NCBI GenBank assembly: GCA_947074105.1
Contig: CAMTON010000016.1
Location: 1 to 52,376, forward strand
Direction of reading: 5' to 3'
Origin: an uncultured Bacteroidales bacterium
Lineage (GTDB): Bacteria; Bacteroidota; Bacteroidia; Bacteroidales; JAUNSR01
DNA length: 52,376 nucleotides
Positions within the stretch are counted from its first letter, which is position 1. Every line of letters begins with the position of its first letter. Both the position numbers and the translations under genes were made by a program. Under the pieces are notes generated by a model. That model saw nothing but the letters and a program-made list of their open reading frames with translations, had not been told where the DNA came from and did not search any database. Below are positions 46,219 through 52,376 of the stretch, one piece after another.

Positions 46219-48261
46219 TCAGGCCATTACGGCTTCTTCATTCTTTTTATAAGAACTTATTTTACATGGAACCCAAACATGAAAAGTACTTCCTCCTCCA
46301 TATTCCGAATCGACACCTATCTTTCCACCACAATCGTCAATTATGGCTTTACATAAAGTTATGCCAAGTCCGGAACCTTGAGTAAAATCATTCACCTTGT
46401 AGAATTTATCAAAAATACGGGATTTTTCTTCCTCCTTTAATCCTATACCAGTATCTTTTACATATATAAAAATACCGTTATCGACTATTTCAAAACCGAA
46501 TCTTATGCTCCCTTTATCTGTAAATTTTACAGAATTAGACATAAAATTGACAAGTACCTGTATCACTCTCGATTTATCAAGATTGACAATCATTTCCTTG
46601 TAATTATTCTCATATATTAATTCTACCGGATATTTAACTTTCTTCTTGAAGTTTTCATGATATTCAGCAAAAAGTCCGGCAAGATCAAATTCCGTCACGT
46701 TACGTTTTGTATTATCGGCCTCGATCTGAGAAACATTTAAGATATCATCGATAAGCTTAAGAAGCATAGTATTGTTTTCTTTAATGATTTCATTAAATTG
46801 CTCTTTACTTTCCTCATCATCACAACAGGTAAGCATTTCAGAGAAACCGATTATAGCATTCAGTGGAGTACGGATCTCATGACTTATATTGGCAAGAAAT
46901 GCAGTTTTAAGAATATCCGATTGTTTAGCCTTTTCAAGTGCATTGTAAAGCATTGTCTCCGATCTTGCAAGAGCCATTTTCTCTTCTTTCAATGATGCTT
47001 CCGAGACCATAAGCTTTTTATTTAATTGCTTTTCTCTTAAATAAAAAATAAAGATTATTATTGCTACCAGGATTATCCCTATTGAAACGAATATTATACT
47101 TCGTGATTTTGCCTGTTCGTAACGAAGAAGAAGATTCTTTTTATCAAGCTCTATATTCTTAAGATCATTGGATAAAGCAAGCTGATTAAGATGCTGATAT
47201 GCCATATCAATGGAAATCGAGTCTTTATTCTTTTCATACTGAAAATAGTTTTCATAAGCCTCCCGGTAATTGTCCATCCTGCTGTTTGTAACAGCAATTT
47301 CTTTCTTTATTCTGAGTGACTCTTTATAGAGTCCTATCTTCTGATAAAAGTTATAAAGGGAATCATATAAAATTAATGATTCTTTATAACGACCTTTTTC
47401 GAAATAATAAACAGCTTCTGTTTCAAGAAAGAAATCCTGCTGCATATTACATTCATCAAATAACTCTTCTGCTTTACTGAAATATATGTCTGCCTGTGGG
47501 AAATCCTGCATCCGACTGCTAGCTATAGTACGACAACACATACTTACAAGATTAAAAGCTTTCTTATGAAGTATATTTTTTGTACTGTCGGTTATGATAT
47601 TAAGTGAGTCAAGTTTATTACATACGGAAAAAACCTTCTCATAATCATTTCTGTATATATTAACGACGTTTATAGAAAAACAAAGTGAACTTAGACAACT
47701 CTGTGCTAAAGATGTCTGCTCGGAGTATTCATATGATTTATTAAGCTGAAGGAGACTTTCATCGTAAAGATCCATATAGAGATAGATTTCTCCAAGAAGT
47801 TGCCTGGATAGCGCCATTCCGAAGATGCTTTGAGCTGAGGATGCTTCGGACAGCATTTTATTGGCTTCAATAATTGCTTGATAAACCTTTCCTGTTAACG
47901 AATAATGATTAATAAGATAACTCCAGCCATAATAGTAATTTTCCTCGTCATTAATCATTGTTGAATAATGTTTTGATAATTCTGTATAATGAAGAAGTGA
48001 ATCCGTATTTCCAAGCAGATAATGGTTGAATATTTTTAGCTTTATTAATTCATTCCATACCGGGTTTTCATTTAATGTAACTGCGTCTTTATATAATTCT
48101 CCATATATGCTGTCAAAGGATGGCGAAACGATACTATCCATTGCTACAATAATATTCTGCTCTATTATAGAATTAATAGATTTGGTACGAGAAAAGGTAT
48201 ATGTAAGATTTAATAATAGAGTTAAGATAATAAATGCCTTTCTTTTAAATTCTGACCGCAT
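46219..48261 (-). CDS. Sensor histidine kinase with periplasmic TPR-like region
   Basis: A 680-residue protein. The signal or anchor segment at 8-24 is followed by a long helical TPR-like region (about 60-380), a membrane segment (SRSIIFVSIGIILVAIIIFIF, about 385-410), a coiled coil and the HisKA-HATPase_c kinase. The phosphoacceptor is His461 in HEIRTPLNAIIGFSEML; the N box LVNFMSNSVKFTDKG and the G boxes DTGIGLKEEEK and GSGLGITLCKAI are complete. There is no receiver or DNA-binding domain, unlike hybrid sensors, and no response regulator gene is adjacent, so its partner lies elsewhere. It senses an unknown envelope signal. Confidence 0.93.
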   Translation of the reverse strand: MRSEFKRKAFIILTLLLNLTYTFSRTKSINSIIEQNIIVAMDSIVSPSFDSIYGELYKDAVTLNENPVWNELIKLKIFNHYLLGNTDSLLHYTELSKHYSTMINDEENYYYGWSYLINHYSLTGKVYQAIIEANKMLSEASSAQSIFGMALSRQLLGEIYLYMDLYDESLLQLNKSYEYSEQTSLAQSCLSSLCFSINVVNIYRNDYEKVFSVCNKLDSLNIITDSTKNILHKKAFNLVSMCCRTIASSRMQDFPQADIYFSKAEELFDECNMQQDFFLETEAVYYFEKGRYKESLILYDSLYNFYQKIGLYKESLRIKKEIAVTNSRMDNYREAYENYFQYEKNKDSISIDMAYQHLNQLALSNDLKNIELDKKNLLLRYEQAKSRSIIFVSIGIILVAIIIFIFYLREKQLNKKLMVSEASLKEEKMALARSETMLYNALEKAKQSDILKTAFLANISHEIRTPLNAIIGFSEMLTCCDDEESKEQFNEIIKENNTMLLKLIDDILNVSQIEADNTKRNVTEFDLAGLFAEYHENFKKKVKYPVELIYENNYKEMIVNLDKSRVIQVLVNFMSNSVKFTDKGSIRFGFEIVDNGIFIYVKDTGIGLKEEEKSRIFDKFYKVNDFTQGSGLGITLCKAIIDDCGGKIGVDSEYGGGSTFHVWVPCKISSYKKNEEAVMA

Positions 48262-48302
48262 TATGTAGTTATGATAAATGGTATTTATTGGGGAAATCCA
48301 AA

Positions 48303-48310
48303 CAAAAATA
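48303..48310 (-). promoter_or_regulatory. -7 box for the sensor kinase gene
   Basis: The minus-strand reading is TATTTTTG, matching TAnnTTTG, 41 bases upstream of the start at 48261. Confidence 0.45.
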
Positions 48311-48437
48311 AACTTATTTCAATAAAAACCTGATTCTATTTATCAGATTATAATCATTAAATATATTTTAATATTTATGTACAGTGTATTTTTATCCTGT
48401 TATATTATTCAGTCTTAATATTTTCCGAAATTACTTC

Positions 48438-49142
48438 TTATACCGGGTAAATAAACGCTTTAAGATGTTTATTATATAACTTATTGTTACCTCCGCAATA
48501 TTGATCAAGTAATGCATGAAAACGGTCTCCGTGATTCATTTCTTTAAGATGAGCCAATTCATGAAGAATAATATAATCTGCAAGATAAGGCGGCAGAAGC
48601 ATCAGCCTGTATGATAACAGTATATTTTTATTTGAGTCACATCTTCCCAGCCTTTGCTTTCCGTAAGAAACACTGCATGATTTATATCTGGCACCAACCT
48701 TTTCAGCCAGAAATTTTAAACGCTGTGGAAGATAGGATTTAGCTCTGTATTTAAGAACCTTCTCTATTGCAGAATTTATGAATTCAGTTACTCTCGGATC
48801 CGAATAATCTGTATTCTGAGGAGTTATAACAGACAGAATTCCGTTTGAAAAACTTACCGTAAATGTGTTTCCGTAATTACTTTCATTAATACATAATCTG
48901 AAATCCGAAATTTCAATATCCAGATCTTTTTGAAAACGTATTTTCCCCTTGTCTTTTGCCGTAATAAGTTTTCCTAATTTGCTCCTTGTCTTATTAAAAG
49001 CATCTTTTATATTCTCATTAGTTGAATATTTTGGAACAGTCATTATTATACCATCAGAAGAGGCACGAAAAATATATTTCCGTGCCTGACTGTTTCTTTT
49101 AATATAAACCGTACCTAATTCAGAGTCGGTAAAATATTCCAT
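48438..49142 (-). CDS. YgjP/SprT-like zinc metallopeptidase-fold protein
   Basis: A 234-residue protein of the YgjP (DUF45) family. The zinc motif is HELAH at 194-198 with a further His204 in KEMNHGDRF. The N-terminal half is a beta-rich region without a signal peptide. Members are putative cytosolic metalloproteases of unknown substrate, often near DNA-repair or stress genes. It follows rimO by 51 bases on the same strand and could be cotranscribed with it. Confidence 0.88.
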   Translation of the reverse strand: MEYFTDSELGTVYIKRNSQARKYIFRASSDGIIMTVPKYSTNENIKDAFNKTRSKLGKLITAKDKGKIRFQKDLDIEISDFRLCINESNYGNTFTVSFSNGILSVITPQNTDYSDPRVTEFINSAIEKVLKYRAKSYLPQRLKFLAEKVGARYKSCSVSYGKQRLGRCDSNKNILLSYRLMLLPPYLADYIILHELAHLKEMNHGDRFHALLDQYCGGNNKLYNKHLKAFIYPV

Positions 49143-49193
49143 TTATACTGTTATTATGGATTGCAGATATTAATGTGATGAACTTTTAAAATA

Positions 49194-50495
49194 TTATTCC
49201 GTCACTTCTCCGAAAAGATCAAAAGTATCAGCTGAAGTTATCTTTACTTTATAGAATTCACCGATCTTAAGTTCCTTTTCAGTCTTCTTTATAAGGACTT
49301 CGTTATCTACTTCAGGAGAATCAAACTCAGTTCGTCCGATATAGTAATCTCCTTCTTCCTTATCTATGATTACTTTGAAAATCTTACCGTCTTTATTCTG
49401 ATTTATTTCATGAGCTATTCTTTCCTGCACTCTCATCAAAGCGTCAAGACGGTCATTTTTAACTTCGGGATCAATATCATCCTGATAGTTTTTTGCAGCA
49501 TAAGTTCCTTCTTCTTCAGAGTAAGCGAATGCTCCGGCTCTTTCAAACTTAGCATCTTTCACAAACTGAAGCAGTTCTTCAAAATCTTCCTCCGTTTCTC
49601 CGGGATGCCCAACAAGGAAAGTGGTTCTCAGATGAACTCCTGGCACTTCCTGTCGGATATGTTTAAGAAGGTCAAGAGTCTGTTGTTTTGTAACATTTCT
49701 TCTCATCTTTTCCAGCATATTATCAGAAATATGCTGAAGAGCAATATCTATATATTTACATACATTATCTCTTTCTCTCATTACCTTAAGAACATCATAA
49801 GGGAAACGCGAAGGGTATGCATAATGAAGTCTTATCCACTCAACACCTTTAACATCAGAGATCCTTTCAATAAGTTCTCCAAGTTTTACCTCTTTATAAA
49901 GATCAAGGCCATAGTAAGAAAGATCCTGAGCTATTATCTGAAACTCTTTTACTCCTTCAGAAACAAGTTTTTCTACTTCTTTTACGATCTCGTCAATAGG
50001 TCTTGACTTATATCTTCCGGTAATAATAGGAATTGCGCAATATGAACACGTTCTATTGCATCCCTCTCCTATTTTAATATAAGCATAATGAGGAGGTGTT
50101 GTAAGAACTCGGTCAAGAGACAGATCTGATCTGTATTCTTTTCCCAATTCTTCAATAAGATTTTTCCAGTTGAATTTACCATAGAACTTATCTACTTCAG
50201 GAATTTCTGACTCCAGATCTGCCATATACCTTTCAGAAAGGCATCCCATTACGATTATTTTCTTTATTTTTCTTTTTTTCTTGGCCTCACAAAGTTCAAG
50301 AATCATATTTATTGATTCTTCTTTTGCATCACCAATAAATCCGCAGGTATTTACCACAACGATTTCTCCTTCAACCTTATCAGGATCATGTTTAACTGTA
50401 AATCCGTTTGCAGACAACTGTTTCATCAACTGCTCCGAGTCCACAAGATTCTTTGAACAGCCTAATGTTATAATATCAATTTGATTTTTTTTCAT
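49194..50495 (-). CDS. rimO: Ribosomal protein S12 methylthiotransferase RimO
   Basis: A 433-residue radical SAM enzyme that adds a methylthio group to an Asp of ribosomal protein uS12. The N-terminal MTTase domain carries the second Fe-S cluster cysteines Cys13, Cys51 and Cys85. The radical SAM motif GCNRTCSYCAIP gives Cys146, Cys150 and Cys153. A TRAM domain follows at the C-terminus. The signature LGCSKNLVDSE separates RimO from MiaB. It lies downstream of ftsY, an arrangement common in Bacteroidales. Confidence 0.96.
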   Translation of the reverse strand: MKKNQIDIITLGCSKNLVDSEQLMKQLSANGFTVKHDPDKVEGEIVVVNTCGFIGDAKEESINMILELCEAKKKRKIKKIIVMGCLSERYMADLESEIPEVDKFYGKFNWKNLIEELGKEYRSDLSLDRVLTTPPHYAYIKIGEGCNRTCSYCAIPIITGRYKSRPIDEIVKEVEKLVSEGVKEFQIIAQDLSYYGLDLYKEVKLGELIERISDVKGVEWIRLHYAYPSRFPYDVLKVMRERDNVCKYIDIALQHISDNMLEKMRRNVTKQQTLDLLKHIRQEVPGVHLRTTFLVGHPGETEEDFEELLQFVKDAKFERAGAFAYSEEEGTYAAKNYQDDIDPEVKNDRLDALMRVQERIAHEINQNKDGKIFKVIIDKEEGDYYIGRTEFDSPEVDNEVLIKKTEKELKIGEFYKVKITSADTFDLFGEVTE

Positions 50496-50651
50496 CTGAT
50501 TTTATTCGATCAAAATTCTAAACCCTTCCGTCCTCTCCAATAATCTACTCTTTGTATTAACCAAATCCGAATTATCAGATTAATAATTTAGATATTCCCA
50601 AAGAAAGATTATAAAAAGAAATTTCAAGCCAGCAAAGCTATACATAATTTA

Positions 50652-50693
50652 AAAACTCTGCAATGAGTATATAAATACACATTACAGAGTTTT
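50652..50693 (-). terminator. ftsY terminator
   Basis: A 19-bp stem with two mismatches (50652-50670 with 50675-50693) and a 4-base loop; on the minus strand it ends in TTTTT. It lies 89 bases past the ftsY stop, so rimO probably has its own promoter in 50496-50651. Confidence 0.75.
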
Positions 50694-50781
50694 AGATATT
50701 ATAGTATAATTTATTATTACAGTTTTATTACGAGAATTATTCTTAAATTAATTCTCAGCTGATATAACAGCTTTTAATATA

Positions 50782-51741
50782 TTATTTTTCTTCTCCGAAC
50801 AAAGAATCAACAAATTCTCTATTATCAAAGAGCTGAAGGTCTTCCATTCCCTCTCCAAGGCCGATATATTTAACCGGTGTCTTAAACTGATCTGAAATTC
50901 CTATCACTACCCCGCCTTTAGCTGTTCCGTCAAGCTTTGTTATGGCTAGAGCATTTACATCTGTGGCAGCAGTAAACTGTTTTGCCTGTTCAAATGCATT
51001 CTGTCCCGTAGATCCATCAAGTACAAGAAGTACTTCATGAGGTGCATCCGGAATAACTCTGCTCATAACTTTTCTGATCTTGGAAAGTTCATTCATAAGA
51101 TTTACTTTGTTGTGAAGACGACCTGCCGTATCAATAATAACGACATCAGCTCCTGTCGCAACAGCCGAACTTACCGTATCATAAGCCACTGATGCAGGAT
51201 CCGAACCCATTTTTTGTTTTATTACCGGTACGCCAACTCTGTCACCCCAAATATCAAGCTGCTCTATTGCTGCAGCTCTGAATGTATCTGCCGCACCAAG
51301 AACAACTTTATTTCCGGCTTTCTTAAACTGAAAGGCAAGTTTTCCGATTGTTGTTGTTTTACCTACTCCATTTACTCCTACAACCATAATAACGTGTGGT
51401 TTTTTATTGGCCGGCAATTCAAAACCTTCAACACCTTCTTTATGATTTTCAGCAAGCAAAGAGGCAATTTCTTCTCTTAAAATATTTTGAAGTTCGCTTG
51501 TCCCGACATATTTGTCGCGGGCTACGCGCTCTTCTATTCTTTTTATTATACGCAGGGTAGTCTCTACACCCACATCTGAAGTAATAAGAATTTCTTCCAG
51601 ATTATCCAGTACATCATCGTCAACTTTTGACTTACCTGCAACGGCTCGCGCGATCTTTGAAAATACGCTTTCTTTGGTCTTTTCAAGACCTTTGTCCAGA
51701 GTCTCTTTTTTCTCTTTGCTAAAAAAACTGAATATACCCAT
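50782..51741 (-). CDS. ftsY: Signal recognition particle receptor FtsY
   Basis: A 319-residue SRP GTPase that docks ribosome-nascent chain complexes at the membrane. The N domain is a helical bundle (about 1-100) with a charged N-terminus (MGIFSFFSKEKKETLDKG) in place of the long acidic A domain of E. coli. The G domain shows VGVNGVGKTTTIGKLA (from 121), DTFRAAAIEQL, DTAGRLHN and TKLDGTAKGG. It follows the L28-L33-DUF4295 gene group but is separated from it by a terminator. Confidence 0.97.
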   Translation of the reverse strand: MGIFSFFSKEKKETLDKGLEKTKESVFSKIARAVAGKSKVDDDVLDNLEEILITSDVGVETTLRIIKRIEERVARDKYVGTSELQNILREEIASLLAENHKEGVEGFELPANKKPHVIMVVGVNGVGKTTTIGKLAFQFKKAGNKVVLGAADTFRAAAIEQLDIWGDRVGVPVIKQKMGSDPASVAYDTVSSAVATGADVVIIDTAGRLHNKVNLMNELSKIRKVMSRVIPDAPHEVLLVLDGSTGQNAFEQAKQFTAATDVNALAITKLDGTAKGGVVIGISDQFKTPVKYIGLGEGMEDLQLFDNREFVDSLFGEEK

Positions 51742-51766
51742 TGCAATAACTTTAATTATTATGTCA

Positions 51767-51774
51767 CAAAATTA
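51767..51774 (-). promoter_or_regulatory. -7 box for ftsY
   Basis: The minus-strand reading is TAATTTTG, matching TAnnTTTG, 25 bases upstream of the ftsY start and just past the upstream terminator. Confidence 0.5.
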
Positions 51775-51797
51775 ATCATAATATTGATAAAAAAAAA

Positions 51798-51824
51798 CTT
51801 CCCTATCCGTAATGGATAGAGAAG
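51798..51824 (-). terminator. Terminator of the rpmB-rpmG-DUF4295 unit
   Basis: CTTCTCTATCC and GGATAGGGAAG pair with one G-U and a 5-base loop on the minus strand, followed by TTTTTTTTT. It separates the ribosomal protein genes from ftsY. Confidence 0.85.
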
Positions 51825-51857
51825 CCTTATTATTTTGAGATAATATTATCTATTGGA

Positions 51858-52010
51858 TTATTTCGCCAAAAAATCTTTAACTTTATCGTTAGGAACCATT
51901 TCCTCTACGAAAGTATAAGCACCAGTTTTTGGAGATTTTACCATTTTAATAACTTTAGTAAAGGTACGCCCTTCACCTTTCTGCAAGGATGCGACTGTTT
52001 TCTTTGCCAT
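51858..52010 (-). CDS. DUF4295 family small protein
   Basis: A 50-residue basic protein (MAKKTVASLQKGEGRTFTKV at the start, ending in VKDFLAK). It lies between rpmG and ftsY, the fixed place of the DUF4295 family in Bacteroidales. The family has no known function but its position and charge suggest a ribosome-linked role. The start is nine bases after the rpmG stop. Confidence 0.9.
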   Translation of the reverse strand: MAKKTVASLQKGEGRTFTKVIKMVKSPKTGAYTFVEEMVPNDKVKDFLAK

Positions 52011-52019
52011 GGTCTAATC

Positions 52020-52208
52020 TTATTTAATTTCTTTATGAACTGTTACTTTTCTTAGGATTGGGTTATATTTTTTAAGTTCCAATCTTTCAGTAGTATTTTT
52101 TCTGTTTTTTGTAGTGATATAACGAGATGTACCCGGCATACCGCTATTTTTGTGCTCTGTGCACTCAAGAATTACCTGGATTCTGTTTCCTTTAGCTTTC
52201 TTTGCCAT
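52020..52208 (-). CDS. rpmG: 50S ribosomal protein L33
   Basis: A 62-residue bL33. The N-terminal [20 protein letters not shown] and the segment [27 protein letters not shown] are the family core. It is the Cys-poor form, with a single Cys and no zinc-binding pairs. It lies in the rpmB-rpmG-DUF4295 group. Confidence 0.97.
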   Translation of the reverse strand: MAKKAKGNRIQVILECTEHKNSGMPGTSRYITTKNRKNTTERLELKKYNPILRKVTVHKEIK

Positions 52209-52230
52209 TTTAATTTCTCCCTTTAATTAA

Positions 52231-52376
52231 TTAAGCGTTTAAAAAGCCTGAAGCAGCAGCATCTTTCAATGCAGCATCCAAACCTTTTTTGTTAATTGTA
52301 CGTAGGCCTGCAGCTGATACTTTCAAGCTGATCCAAGTATCCTGTTCTGCCCAATAGAACTTTTTCTCAAATAGGT
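52231..52376 (-). CDS. rpmB: 50S ribosomal protein L28, C-terminal part
   Basis: The last 48 residues of bL28, cut by the right window edge. The visible part includes [20 protein letters not shown], then [18 protein letters not shown] and the end LNA, matching the L28 C-terminus. About 35-40 residues lie beyond the window. Confidence 0.95.
   Translation of the reverse strand, partial: LFEKKFYWAEQDTWISLKVSAAGLRTINKKGLDAALKDAAASGFLNA

Noticed and set aside
49410-50006. A 198-codon ORF antisense to rimO
   Set aside because: Composed of Phe/Ser/Ile-rich shadow translation of the rimO opposite strand, with no domain.

Overview
This window looks like a chromosomal segment of a low-GC anaerobic member of the Bacteroidales (Bacteroidota). 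The evidence is the gene order rpmB-rpmG-DUF4295-ftsY-rimO at the right end, the TAnnTTTG -7 promoter boxes (the Bacteroidetes sigma type), AT-rich leaders without strong Shine-Dalgarno sequences, many SPII lipoproteins, a TonB-dependent receptor, a CusA-type RND pump and a TPR-type sensor kinase. I cannot name the genus. I see no rRNA, tRNA, CRISPR array, intact insertion sequence or phage gene.

Layout. 1-5,206: a GNAT acetyltransferase, a GH3 beta-glucosidase lipoprotein, a small acidic membrane protein and an Asp-nucleophile alpha/beta hydrolase. 5,286-10,900: a decayed ORF end, a Tat-type aldo/keto reductase with two Fe-S clusters, valS and a CPBP membrane protease. 11,062-14,214: a broken ferredoxin, a transglutaminase-like lipoprotein, and a minus-strand AraC regulator / ferredoxin / DUF4405 membrane cytochrome-like module. 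14,418-20,870: a thioredoxin-fold lipoprotein, a DUF362 protein, a 690-base gap with a candidate structured RNA, an S9 peptidase and a stand-alone glutamine amidotransferase (PabA/TrpG type). 21,206-24,844: etfB-etfA-acyl-CoA dehydrogenase, a tightly packed operon.

24,845-31,913 is the most unusual region, a heavy-metal export locus. It holds a His/Cys-rich secreted protein with a TTG start, then a leader carrying three related elements at an exact 31-bp period, a membrane-fusion lipoprotein with 30 histidines in a roughly 113-residue N-terminal stretch, a CusA/CzcA-type RND pump and a TolC-like outer-membrane factor. I infer metal capture in the envelope feeding a tripartite pump.

32,104-42,080: an unassigned lipoprotein/outer-membrane pair, a candidate minus-strand small RNA, a stand-alone TrpB2-type PLP enzyme, an NAD(P)-binding protein, an OmpA lipoprotein, recJ, recQ and lrgA-lrgB. 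42,178-46,194: a TPP riboswitch controlling a thiamine receptor, a PnuC-family (PnuT-like) transporter and thiamine pyrophosphokinase, which together take up thiamine and convert it to TPP. 46,219-52,376: a sensor kinase with no adjacent regulator, a YgjP-type metallopeptidase, rimO, ftsY and three small genes of the L28/L33/DUF4295 cluster, with rpmB cut by the window edge.

Start choices that matter: TTG at 25,202, GTG at 39,056, and internal ATGs for the ferredoxin (13,296), the outer-membrane factor (30,661), the OMP (33,535) and the thiamine receptor (42,392). All family calls are from reading motifs; no database search was run.
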